Under the pieces are notes generated by a model. That model did no database searches. It saw only the letters and a list, made by a program, of their open reading frames with translations, and was not told the DNA's origin. Both the position numbers and the translations under genes were made by a program. From positions 24,591,079 through 24,655,078 of the forward strand of contig CM049307.1 of NCBI GenBank assembly GCA_026874595.1: a stretch of 64,000 bases of DNA, written 5' to 3'. Position 1 is the stretch's first letter. The number at the start of each line of letters is the position of its first letter. This DNA comes from Sipunculus nudus. Lineage: Eukaryota; Annelida; Sipuncula; Golfingiida; Sipunculidae. Of the stretch, positions 27,801 through 34,383 are shown in pieces.

Positions 27801-29806
27801 TTATGGAATAAATAAATGGTAAAAAGGCACTTCCTAACTAAATCCTATGCTGATAACCTGGAAGTTTCCACGTGACTGTGAGTATAAGTTCCGGTCAGAT
27901 GAAAACAATGTATGAATTTGTCAAATCACTTGGTCAATATGTGATCATGGGACAGGATACACATGTATGTGTGCTGATCCTAAGCTCCTCAACCAAAAGT
28001 ACAAGGTGTGGCCCTTAGAAACCCTAGCCTGAATAATATCACACATTTGTTCTGATGAAGTACTGTGAGAAATGGTAATCTTTTTCATTCTTGAAAGACA
28101 TACATATTAACATGTACATATACAATAATACAAAAGTATATAGAGTGACAAGAGTCTTGGACTTTTGAGGCACTGGGAATACTGTCACCCAGAAAAGAAT
28201 GGCCAACAGCCTCCTCAGTTCCCCAGTCTAACCTCTATTGATCTAGGCTCTTTAAAGAAGTTTTTTTTATGTTGTAGCTTGGGTGTGTTGTTTATTTAAG
28301 GGTGACGCCCTGTACTTTTCAGGGCCTTTTGTAAAGTTGTATATATGGTTTCTGGCTCCGTGGGAGGCAGTCTGATACTCAACAACTGTGTTTACAGATC
28401 TATTCAAGATACCATTCACATGCTGCACCTACACAGAGGACACACCCCCTCCAGTGGTACCTTTTATAGTCCATTCCATCCCCTCATGTCCACCTGTTTT
28501 TTTGCTATGAAAATTTTTAATAGTTAAATTTCAAGAGAAACAATTTTAGTGTAGAGGATTAAAGGACCTAATTTTCAATAAGGTAAATAAATACCTACCT
28601 TACATTATTTAAGACACAGAATTATTTGAAAAATATGAGAAATCAGTCTACATTTTACAACATATCAGACCCACTTATGACGGTCAAGGTCATTGGTCAC
28701 ATGCAAAAACAGCCTCAACTGACAGCTTCTGATTGGATGATCTCATGTAAACATTCTAAAAAATATAACCAGCTAAAACAAAGATGGCTGCTTATGGAGG
28801 GACACATCATATCTGCCAGATCATGGTGAAGAGACTAAAATGTTGTGAAACATAAACGGGGGATTTATTGTAAGATCCTAAATTGCCTTATTAGGTTTTC
28901 ACTTCCATGTGTTGTTTTCTTGGAAATTATTGAAAAGTATAAACATTTAAGTAAATCATCTACAAAAAACAGGTGGACAGCAGGTGATGAAACAGACTAT
29001 AGTCAGCATGACATTAATATCACCATATCAGCACTTTTACTAGATTAAGCACTGTTCCAACAGAAAAGTTCACTTTTTCAATATAAACCCCCTTAGTACA
29101 CCAAGAATACATATTCAAGCAACCCTGATTCTTAAATTCCAAATGTTCAGTTATTCTAAATGGAATTAACATTGTACGTGGTATCCTCTCTCTGGGGAGA
29201 TCCCACCTAAAACACAAATACACCACGCACCCGTTGTCTCCGACCGATAAATCATGCGGGGCGGGGCCCTTCCCCAAGTGATACCTAGCCACCTCTAAAG
29301 ACTAATGTCACTGACACTTCATACCTGTCCCCGCCCACACCGTTGATACTGACAGTGGACTTTTCTTGTGAAACTTTAAACTGTCAAACAATATAAATTG
29401 TTTTAAAAATTTGCTAAGATGAGAGTCTGGATAAATATACAAGCCCGAACCGGTCCCAATTGACTGCCACATCGCCCTGCTTGACGACGTGAATTATGGG
29501 AGTCATACATACCCGGTACCCAAACTGAAAGTAACAGCTTTTAAATTTAGGCAGAATATATTATAGATGAAATGATATCGGAGGTGTTTATGAAAAGGTT
29601 ATATTAAAGTTTAACTAAAGTAAGCGAGGAACGTTGTGGCTTCCAGGGAATACATCATGAATTCCAACTTAATTGGAGAATTGTTTGTTGTTTTATGGAA
29701 TATCTATGGAGACTATACTTACTGAATGGCTATGTTCGTCCGCTTCCGTGAAAGCTACAACTACCAACGTCATGTAAACAATATATAAGATTTTTGACTT
29801 TAACAT
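1..29806 (-). CDS. TM9SF3: Transmembrane 9 superfamily member 3 (nonaspanin), 14 of about 15 exons
   Basis: A multi-pass membrane protein of the nonaspanin family, which act in the Golgi/endosomal system in membrane-protein trafficking. Fourteen exons splice in unbroken phase with GT-AG sites and give residues 1-561: a signal peptide (about 1-22), a lumenal domain (about 23-214), then the multi-pass membrane region from about residue 215. The spliced protein aligns end to end with vertebrate TM9SF3 as I know it (about 589 residues), including [56 protein letters not shown] and LLNAEDYRW. The start is fixed by a Met followed by a hydrophobic signal sequence and a conserved ADEH motif. The final exon, expected to carry the end of the last membrane helix and the cytosolic KxD/E-type tail, is off the left edge. 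Coding exons are listed separately. The gene is divergent from HADH, 16.8 kb away. Known: family fold and location. Inferred: function in this organism. Confidence 0.96.
249..325 (-). CDS. TM9SF3: TM9SF3 exon 14 (residues 536-561)
   Basis: Penultimate exon, [20 protein letters not shown] and on to GVMC. Acceptor TTTTTCAG, donor GTAAGT. I see no final exon in 1-248, so it is outside the window. Confidence 0.93.
1000..1083 (-). CDS. TM9SF3: TM9SF3 exon 13 (residues 508-535)
   Basis: Membrane helix [20 protein letters not shown] followed by YYFFFKT. Acceptor TTTACAG, donor GTAAGT; splits a Lys codon. Confidence 0.94.
1518..1664 (-). CDS. TM9SF3: TM9SF3 exon 12 (residues 459-507)
   Basis: Encodes [20 protein letters not shown], a further membrane helix and LLNAEDYRW. 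Acceptor TTTACATTTACAG at 1665, donor GTACGT. The intron just upstream carries about eight tandem copies of this exon's 5' end with its acceptor. I chose 1664 because only this copy continues into the rest of the exon. Confidence 0.95.
1665..2292 (-). repeat. 78-bp tandem array copied from the intron 11/exon 12 boundary
   Basis: The GATCT landmark recurs at 1628 (true exon 12), 1706, 1784, 1862, 1940, 2018, 2096, 2171 and 2249: steps of 78 bp, with one of 75. Each unit holds about 30 bp of intron ending in an acceptor-like CAG and about 48 bp matching the first codons of exon 12 ([16 protein letters not shown]). Because 78 is a multiple of three, long open frames run through the array. The longest, 289 codons at 1495-2364 (minus), is in a different frame from exon 12 and reads 26-residue Ser/Thr-rich repeats. 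It is a by-product of the array, not a separate gene. Confidence 0.93.
2715..2747. repeat. Poly-C run and (CA)n microsatellite
   Basis: A run of C followed by a short CA repeat, about 10-40 bp upstream of the exon 11 donor on the intron side. Confidence 0.85.
2756..2824 (-). CDS. TM9SF3: TM9SF3 exon 11 (residues 436-458)
   Basis: Short exon encoding [20 protein letters not shown], a membrane helix. Acceptor TTTTAG, donor GTAAGT; splits the Met459 codon, which matches exon 12. Confidence 0.94.
2825..4123. other. TM9SF3 introns 10 and 9 flanking exon 10
   Basis: Apart from exon 10 this stretch shows only a poly-C run near 3091 and AT-rich intron sequence. Short open frames here have no recognisable content. 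Confidence 0.6.
3327..3466 (-). CDS. TM9SF3: TM9SF3 exon 10 (residues 390-435)
   Basis: Membrane helix ([18 protein letters not shown]) and the loop [20 protein letters not shown]. Acceptor TTGTAG, donor GTTTGT; splits a Trp codon. Confidence 0.94.
4124..4254 (-). CDS. TM9SF3: TM9SF3 exon 9 (residues 346-389)
   Basis: Membrane segment from MWIKQM through [19 protein letters not shown]. The acceptor ACACAG is embedded in the edge of a minisatellite that starts immediately upstream. Confidence 0.95.
4255..4680. repeat. Degenerate minisatellite abutting the exon 9 acceptor
   Basis: About 420 bp of degenerate units related to AACAGGTGTAAACAGGTATA, roughly 20-40 bp each. On the minus strand the units read TTTACACCTG and adjoin the exon 9 acceptor, so acceptor-like sequence is repeated. 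Related units reappear at 15455-15560, the other side of the repeat block within the same intron. Confidence 0.8.
4676..4712 (+). repeat. Fragment of a dispersed element terminus
   Basis: The block AACAAGGGACCCATGGGTCA followed by GGCGCTCAGCTG also opens the longer copies at 5681 and 10127. Here only the terminus is present. Confidence 0.7.
5681..6360 (+). repeat. Dispersed element, copy 1 (begins AACAAGGGACCC)
   Basis: About 680 bp shared with 10127-10810: the same terminus, a TCAATAAAGC/TCAACAAACC segment, a GTGGTTTATTTTTTATT stretch, the GGCATGTACATAGG motif and a CTGATTCA(T/A)CTTGTTCTTG block. No coding content is recognised. Repeat class unknown; the shared GGCATGTACATAGG motif ties it to the hairpin-ended family described below. 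Confidence 0.75.
6361..7200. other. Intron 8 sequence with no recognised feature
   Basis: AT-rich sequence between repeats. I see no gene, terminal repeat or tandem repeat. Confidence 0.5.
7250..7480 (+). repeat. Repeat module with 21-bp poly-G (7298-7318)
   Basis: The segment ending GATGTAAACAACACTTGACATGGTG and GAATAAAAGC is related to 13860-13985 and in part to 11760-11850. The poly-G run sits at the 5' edge of this copy. Confidence 0.6.
9050..9550 (+). repeat. Hairpin-ended (Pearl/HINE-like) family, internal copy lacking its 3' end
   Basis: Shares with the copies at 13300, 13990, 14905 and 18065 the ordered blocks CAAAGTTGG(G/A)CAAA, GCATTATGTTTTGGCCCATA, GTGGTTTTGATATTAGG and TATCTCGAAGGAACGAAGTC. 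It loses similarity after GGGGACATCTAA, before the hairpin terminus. Confidence 0.7.
9690..10126 (+). repeat. Hairpin-ended family, truncated copy
   Basis: Begins near the block AAAACGTGCCGTGGCCAAAG and runs to GGCAGTCCTGCAGTGTGAAA, where it is interrupted by the element at 10127. Confidence 0.65.
10127..10810 (+). repeat. Dispersed element, copy 2 (begins AACAAGGGACC)
   Basis: Near-collinear with 5681-6360, ending close to a purine-rich run at 10765-10805. Both copies are in the same orientation inside TM9SF3 intron 8. Confidence 0.75.
10820..11430 (+). repeat. Long direct repeat module, copy 1
   Basis: Ordered blocks GGTTAAAATCTAAAAT, GAAATTGTTGCAAATAATAT, GTTGACAGTTCAAC and GGGAGTTACAAT recur at 11880-12460. 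Contains a G run at about 11125-11134. Confidence 0.65.
11641..11720. repeat. (GA)-rich purine tract
   Basis: About 80 bp of AGAG/AAAG repeats. Low-complexity sequence. Confidence 0.85.
11880..12460 (+). repeat. Long direct repeat module, copy 2
   Basis: Second copy of the 10820 module, with GAAATTGTTGCAAATAATAT at about 11978-12001 and a G run at about 12265-12281 in the matching position. A further partial copy near 12740-12870 carries a 30-G run (12808-12837). Confidence 0.65.
12808..12837 (+). repeat. 30-bp poly-G homopolymer
   Basis: Uninterrupted run of 30 G. It is expected to form G-quadruplexes and to be length-variable. It lies on the non-template strand relative to plus-strand reading and antisense to TM9SF3. 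Confidence 0.95.
13300..13866 (+). repeat. Hairpin-ended family copy, 3' end missing
   Basis: Contains AAATGTGCCATGGTCAAAG, GGCATGTGCATAGCG, GTGGTTTTGATACTAGGCAG and TATCTCGAAGGAATTAAG in family order. It diverges after GGAGACATCTTACTGTATGC. Confidence 0.7.
13990..14687 (+). repeat. Hairpin-ended (Pearl/HINE-like) copy with ACGG microsatellite
   Basis: Near-complete copy. It ends with an ACGG-type microsatellite (about 14593-14635) and a 31-bp hairpin at 14652-14682 (TAGCTCAG ... CTGAGCTA), then AAAAA. Tetranucleotide repeat plus subterminal 3' hairpin is the layout described for bivalve Pearl elements and other Helentron-derived non-autonomous elements. Class assignment is inferred. Confidence 0.7.
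14688..14904 (+). repeat. 3'-end-only copy of the hairpin-ended family
   Basis: Holds only the last ~215 bp: GAGGTTTTTCCTTAATATCT, GGTAGGAGATTTTGGGGACA, ACGG repeats, and the hairpin at 14873-14903. It abuts the previous copy head to tail. Confidence 0.75.
14905..15452 (+). repeat. Hairpin-ended family copy, third in head-to-tail series
   Basis: 5'-truncated copy ending in ACGG/ACTG-like repeats (about 15353-15400) and the hairpin at 15417-15447. Minisatellite sequence like that at 4255-4680 follows directly. Confidence 0.75.
15453..15565. repeat. Minisatellite related to the one at 4255-4680
   Basis: Units such as ACAGGTATACAAAAGGTGTA and AAACATGATTACTAAAGGTG resemble those next to exon 9. 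Confidence 0.6.
15600..15776 (+). mobile_element. 177-bp Tigger/pogo-type MITE with TA target duplication
   Basis: Terminal inverted repeats CAGTGGAACCCC and GGGGTTCCACTG, flanked by TA at 15598-15599 and 15777-15778. The interior repeats (A/G)CGACCAC motifs. The CAGTGGAACC terminus and TA duplication match Tc1/mariner-Tigger elements. No transposase is present. Confidence 0.85.
16389..16483 (-). CDS. TM9SF3: TM9SF3 exon 8 (residues 314-345)
   Basis: Membrane helix with [20 protein letters not shown], a nonaspanin signature. Donor GTATGT opens the 12-kb intron 8. Confidence 0.95.
17564..17670 (-). mobile_element. Truncated SINE, family 1 (3' half)
   Basis: The reverse complement matches the 3' half of the SINE at 37173-37413: GAGGAAACC, CCATGGCTTGGATG, CAAGGCACTCTCCATGG and ATGGATTGTACAACTAGTTA in the same order. 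The tRNA-like head is absent. Confidence 0.8.
18065..18739 (+). repeat. Hairpin-ended (Pearl/HINE-like) copy
   Basis: Family blocks in order, then the hairpin at 18704-18734 with one arm mutated (GTTGAATTATAGTCAGCTGA). The tetranucleotide repeat has decayed. An older-looking copy. Confidence 0.7.
19237..19403 (-). CDS. TM9SF3: TM9SF3 exon 7 (residues 259-313)
   Basis: Cytosolic [20 protein letters not shown] motif followed by a membrane helix ([19 protein letters not shown]). Acceptor CCCACAG, donor GTGAGT, leaves 2 nt. Confidence 0.96.
19926..20057 (-). CDS. TM9SF3: TM9SF3 exon 6 (residues 215-258)
   Basis: First helix of the membrane region ([20 protein letters not shown]) and the cytosolic [15 protein letters not shown] segment. 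132 nt, phase 0 at both ends, donor GTCAGT. Confidence 0.95.
20378..20455 (-). CDS. TM9SF3: TM9SF3 exon 5 (residues 189-214)
   Basis: End of the lumenal domain ([18 protein letters not shown]). 78 nt, phase 0 at both ends, acceptor TTTCAG, donor GTAAGA. Confidence 0.94.
20857..21017 (-). CDS. TM9SF3: TM9SF3 exon 4 (residues 135-188)
   Basis: Lumenal segment with [17 protein letters not shown] and [19 protein letters not shown]. Acceptor TTTCAG, donor GTAAGT, phase 0 at its 3' end. It has one NxT sequon (NLT). Confidence 0.94.
21806..21928 (-). CDS. TM9SF3: TM9SF3 exon 3 (residues 94-134)
   Basis: Lumenal segment with [19 protein letters not shown], one of the most conserved stretches of the family. 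Acceptor CCACAG, donor GTAAGT. Confidence 0.95.
22150..22516 (-). mobile_element. Short terminal-repeat element, family E copy 1 (one end lost)
   Basis: The reverse complement begins CTAGGGCTGGGTATC and contains ATACGACGATACAGCA, then GGTAATAGTATCGATG. These blocks occur in the same order in the complete copy at 56026-56426. The terminal CAGCCCTA of the far end is missing. Confidence 0.7.
23095..23355 (-). mobile_element. tRNA-derived SINE, family 2 copy 1
   Basis: The reverse complement starts with a tRNA-like head: box A-like TAGGGGTAGAGAGCAAAGGA and box B-like GGGAGTTTGAATTTC. The body has CCTACCCAGGACCCACAGGT. A second copy with the same layout is at 37955-38190. No target duplication identified. 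Confidence 0.7.
24350..24545 (-). CDS. TM9SF3: TM9SF3 exon 2 (residues 29-93)
   Basis: Encodes the lumenal N-terminal domain, with [25 protein letters not shown] and the [11 protein letters not shown] block. Acceptor TTTCAG, donor GTGGGT, leaves 1 nt for the next codon. Confidence 0.95.
24672..25428. mobile_element. Terminal-inverted-repeat element split by a nested insertion
   Basis: The left end CCAGTGACGTTGTCAAGTCC and the right end GGACTCGAGTTCTACATCAC are imperfect inverted repeats. The left part is rich in GAGTCCGAGTC-like motifs. The two halves are separated by the repeat at 24930-25392, which appears to have inserted into it. Confidence 0.65.
24930..25392 (+). repeat. Nested dispersed repeat ending in a hairpin
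   Basis: Contains three related blocks around GGGTTCTTCATC(C/T)ATGGGTGG, an ACGGACAGACAG tetranucleotide-like run, and a terminal hairpin about 25355-25395 (ATATCCC...GGGGATA). The layout resembles the hairpin-ended elements but the sequence is unrelated. Confidence 0.65.
25429..29722. other. 5' part of TM9SF3 intron 1
   Basis: 4.3 kb of intron with poly-G at about 27497-27514. Short open frames here have no homology I recognise. A GC-box-like GGGGCGGGGCC lies at about 29255-29266. Confidence 0.5.
29723..29806 (-). CDS. TM9SF3: TM9SF3 exon 1 (residues 1-28)
   Basis: Start codon at 29804-29806. It encodes a hydrophobic signal peptide ([15 protein letters not shown]) and the start of the mature protein (ADEHSHS). 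Donor GTAAGT; ends in phase 0. The 5' UTR lies upstream of 29806 and its extent is not visible. Confidence 0.9.
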
Positions 29807-30165
29807 TATTGGGTTTTTACCCTGATGGCCACCTTAGATATCCCGATGTTACTAGATTTTGCTAACCGGTACACATAGCAGTTAAAGCTCCTATTCAAGA
29901 TGGCTGACCTTCCACGTCAACTTCCTTGCGAATGGTTTCACCTGTCGCCAACAGAGGTAGCTGCTTCTAGGTGGATTCTCCTTTTCGACTCGGCGAATCT
30001 GTGAAATGCGCTCGACCGACCCAGACTCACCCAGTGGTAATAGAAATTCCCTGACTCTGTCTATTGTTATCCATATCGATTTCCAGAATTCATAACTACC
30101 ACGTATAATTATCAAATAGCTGTTAATGGTGCAACTGTCCGGTGCTAGAACTTTTGCACACATGA
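29807..30165 (-). promoter_or_regulatory. Probable 5' UTR/promoter region of TM9SF3
   Basis: Immediately upstream of the start codon, less AT-rich and richer in CpG than its surroundings. It contains AAGATGGCTGACC at about 29898, a YY1-type motif (consensus AAGATGGC). No TATA box was recognised. The transcription start cannot be placed from sequence alone. Confidence 0.35.
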
Positions 30166-30513
30166 AAAATTTACGTGGAAACCAATTTATAGTTGTGGAT
30201 GTTTCCTCCTATCACATATCGAATACTTACATTCTACGACCGGCAATACAGAATACAACCGTATCAACTTAGCCGAAAATTCGAAAAGGAAGCGATACCT
30301 CTAAATCGGAAAGGGTTTCAAGTGTATTATCACAAGTTTTCTCATATTAATATCTATGGTAGGCCTACATTTAAAGTTAATTTTAGTCCTGCACAAACTT
30401 CTAATCAAACATTCTCCATCAACATAAAATGCGCCAAATAGCTATTGGGCCCAACTATATAAAGATGTGTAAGGCCAAAAAAGCCTTAACCATTACCAGT
30501 AGATTTAAAATAT

Positions 30514-30520
<7 letters not shown>

Positions 30521-30569
<49 letters not shown>

Positions 30570-30577
30570 ATATATAA
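30521..30577. repeat. (TA)n microsatellite
   Basis: About 57 bp of alternating TA with one TTTA interruption. Confidence 0.95.
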
Positions 30578-31039
30578 ATATGAACATGTGACAAAAAAAT
30601 ATAACGGTGCAGAAATATATAAGAATGTTAACTCATACCAAAGCCAATTTTGTGGTTTATAGCATTGAAATAAGTGATCGGTACAGTTAATTATTTACTC
30701 GTGGGCATAAAGTAGTTTTTCAGTCTGTGACGGAAACAAAGTTTTAGAACTGCACAAATGCAGATTTACAACTGCACATTTCTACTTATAACAGCCAAAC
30801 TAGGGGTCAACAGCACATTAAATATGGCCTGTAGTGTTAATGTTAATATCTAAACAAGTATATACAATCATATATATAGACCTTAAACACGCAAATGCAT
30901 CAGGGTATTTAATATGAAACCCATATATAACATATTTAAAAAGCATGACAAGAATGTCCAGTAATCGTTACATGATTTTTTATGATCACAAATCATCGGT
31001 TTCATTGTGTGAAACTATGTGAACTTTGACCTTTTTGTC

Positions 31040-31585
31040 TCCGCTTGGAGGGTTTGCGTTCATCCCCGTCCACGTGTGTTAATTTGTGTGATTGTTCACA
31101 GCATAACCAAGGGCGGGTCCAGGATTTTTGAAAGGGGAGGGTCCAACCCAGAAGTCTGATAAAAAAAACCTAAATCCGGTCCCAAGGTCCAGAAAGGAAG
31201 GGGGTCCAAACTGGAAATATTGGTTTAAACACCGGTAAAAGGTTGTTGCGGCTCCAAAGAAGGACCCCCCCCCCCCCCCAGACCCGCTACTGATAACTCA
31301 CACCATCATGAACGGAATATCATGAAATGATCAGAGAATTTTGGGAATGGGCCGATGAAGAGGCGATAAGACATTGGTGTGGATCTGGTACGTGATCAGG
31401 ATTCAGTAACGTCATCAAGGGATATTTACAAATGTAAAGTCACATGTAATATGCAAGAATGAACCTGGGAATATGGGCCGAAAAAGTAAATACAAACACG
31501 GTTATTGGAGCATCCAACAATAAGGACCTCCACATGGCGGATGATTGCATTCTTCAGAAAGCGGATTTCTAGTTTCTTAATATCT
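31040..31585 (+). repeat. Dispersed repeat family C, copy 1, interrupted by a MITE
   Basis: Blocks TTTGCGTTCAT, TTGTTCACA, CATGAACGGAATATCATGAA, TTTGGGAATGGGCC, GAATGAACCTGGGAATATGG and ATGGCGGATGATTGCATTC recur in order in the copies at 32370, 49383 (reverse), 51518, 58190 (reverse, partial) and 60890. The copy is split by an insertion at 31110-31291. Confidence 0.8.
31110..31291. mobile_element. 182-bp hAT-like MITE inside a family C repeat
   Basis: Imperfect terminal inverted repeats (AGGGCGGGTCCAGG and CCAGACCCGCTACT) flanked by CATAACCA (31102-31109) and GATAACTC (31292-31299). Uninterrupted family C copies in this window read CATAACTC at this spot, so the flanks are an 8-bp target duplication, the hAT length. 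The inside holds a poly-C run (31265-31279). Confidence 0.8.
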
Positions 31586-32369
31586 GCATATGGAATCTTT
31601 GATTGGAGGGGTAGGGCGTATCATCTTGTTAGGTACATATGAACATTTAAAATAACATGTTCATCGGCACAATAGTTCACTTTGGCTGAAAACAAAAGAT
31701 TCACAACAAAACCATGCATCCTGCCACATCAAGTTACTATCTCCAATGTACTTGTCTTTACGGTCCAAGTGTGTCTTGTTTATCATTACCAGAGGTCATA
31801 TATGGGGACAAATCCCAAACAAGATGAAGGAACAAGAAGGAGGAAAAGCAGAAGAAACTATATACGGCTTGAAACTTGAAAATCATGATTCGTGATGTCG
31901 CCACGAGTTGGCGTGCACGCTATATTTATATTTTGCACCATTGAATGTGCCCGATGCAGGCTTTTTCTACTGGTGTACATGATTAAACAAACGGTTTTAG
32001 AACGAACTAATGGCAGATAACATAATATTTTAAGGAGAAAACGCTACAGTTCGTGCATATTTAACATACCTGGTATGTGAATAGGACCCTTTAATCGCTC
32101 TATATAAGGTCTATTTTACTTCTGTATCGTTAACTATCTTTTCCTGTGTTTATAAAATCTGAAACCCAAAATTCGTGACAATAATATATGTTTCTTGTTT
32201 TATTTTTACTTCATTCACATTCATTTGGCAGTGTCCCCTACAAGTCATGGACCTATCGTTAAAAAATTACGATTCGGTTTCATCAATGAGTAGGTGAGGC
32301 CTTTAGGCAAGAAAGAATTGGCTAGGTTTAGAAAGTTATCTGGATGACTTACACGGCATTGGCAGAGGT

Positions 32370-32735
32370 ATGCGCTCTCCAAGTGTTTTTACTGCCTCCG
32401 CCATGCAGGAAGGGTATGTGTTCATGCATCTACTTTCGTGCGTGTGTGTATTTGTGTGTTTGTTCACAACATAACTCAAGAAGTCATAAACGGAATCCCA
32501 TGAAACTATCAAGCTATTTTGGGAATGGGTTATGGTATAACAGAATATATAGATTTTTGTGTGGATCCGGAAAATGATCCGGATTCAGGAATGTCATCAA
32601 GTATTTATGTATTGACAAAAGCACAGTCACTTATGCATGAATAAACCTAGGAATATAGGCCGATTAAGTCAATGCAAACACATGGCGGAGATTACATTCC
32701 TTATAATGCAGATTTTTAGTGTTAAATATTTATGG
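32370..32735 (+). repeat. Dispersed repeat family C, copy 2
   Basis: Begins GCCTCCGCCATGCAGGAAGG and runs through AACATAACTCAAGAAGTCAT, TTTGGGAATGGG and ATGGCGGAGATTACATTCC. Confidence 0.8.
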
Positions 32736-33648
32736 TGGCAAGGAATTTTTAGAACGGACTGAAAGGGCATAGTGACGTAGTTTACCTGGATACAATGCAA
32801 TTATAAACTACTGCTGCTGCGTGTTGACATATTATATATTTATATATTATATGACATAATTAAATAATATTACCTTTCCAAGTCCACGTATACAAGCGAT
32901 CCCGCGCTTGTGTCATCAACCACCATACGCACTTTATTTTGTGTGATACTGAATATGTTTACAAAATCCACAGACACTCACGAAGCTCCTCTCACTCGGA
33001 ATTCAATTATTAAAATAATATTTTTTTGTTCAGATTTTGATGTTACCAGTCTTTGACAGAAAACCCTGTTTTTCTGCGTCCCTTTTTTTGAAAAATAAAT
33101 CCTGCATACAGCTCAACTAGAAAGCAGTAAAAGGCCGCATGTATACCTCCGCCAATATTCTAGATAACCAGATTGATCCGCAATATCGTCGGGATCCTGG
33201 CCTTTGATCTATTACGTGAGCTCAGGAAATTATTGATGAATCGAAGCACGGTGTACTTTGCTTTGTATGTCGGCCAATGAAATACATACGCTCCTTTGTA
33301 AATGTATTTATATTAATGAGACTAATATAACAAGAATTATGACTGAAGCGTACCCCACAACTGAAGGGCCCGCCCGGTGAACCTGCCCACGAGGAAAAGG
33401 ACACTACACTGTCGCGCCCCCTAATGACAATAATGCAAATTAAAATTTCTGATCGAAGTGCTGTTGAATATTATTACTGGGCGAACCGTTTCCTTTGGCA
33501 GAAATGATTAATATGTCTATAGTTAGTGTTATGTTTATACTCTTATGAAAAATAATTCTCTTAAATGAAAGACAGTTTTATTCAGGCAATCTGATCAGCA
33601 TATACATAAGCAAATACAATGACATACATGCAGTTTTTCATATATAAT

Positions 33649-33770
33649 CAGGGGCGTAGCCAGGATTGAGGTAGGGAGGGGGCCATGATCAGTGGCGGAT
33701 CCTAAAATTCGAAAACGGGGTGAGGGGTGAGGGACGATAATATGCATGTATGTGTACTAATATATATACG
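33649..33770 (+). mobile_element. hAT-type element ends (fragments)
   Basis: CAGGGGCGTAGCCAGG at 33649 and CAGTGGCGGATCC at about 33690 are two different hAT-like termini in the same orientation. No matching far ends were found close by. Confidence 0.5.
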
Positions 33771-34336
33771 TGTATATGTATATATGTATATATTATTATT
33801 ATTATTATTATTATTATCATACTATGCGTTATATATGTTTAGTGTTTGAAAATACAGATTTTTATTTATTTTCAATTATGAACCATGGTTTCATTAAAGT
33901 TAGTTACAGGTACATGGGGATGGTATTGGTATCTCCCTCCCATATTGGGAAATTATTTTGATATGCAATGTAAAGAGAACATATTGAGGCAATTTTTACA
34001 AAAACATTTGGCTTTCCTGTTCCTGAAAAACGTTTCCCTTATGTCTTTGCGTTATATAGTCAAACTGTAGAGGGGTTCAATATTTAATATTTATATTTCT
34101 TCAAAATAAGGATATAAAATTCCAATCGTTTTCAACATGTTAAAGTCAATGGCGCAAAAGTGCGTTTACGTTTATAACTTGCAAAATATTTAAATGTAAT
34201 GATAGGAGTGAAATAACTGATATGTTGAAGTCTTATGTTAAACTTTGCATTTTACCGGGGTCCGTGGTCTCGACAGCACACAAGTATCCTAAGAGCACAT
34301 ATCGCGAGTTCCAGTACCGGTATCACCAGAGGAGCT

Positions 34337-34339
<3 letters not shown>

Positions 34340-34381
<42 letters not shown>
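34340..34381. repeat. (TA)n microsatellite
   Basis: About 42 bp of pure TA repeat. Confidence 0.95.
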
Positions 34382-34383
<2 letters not shown>

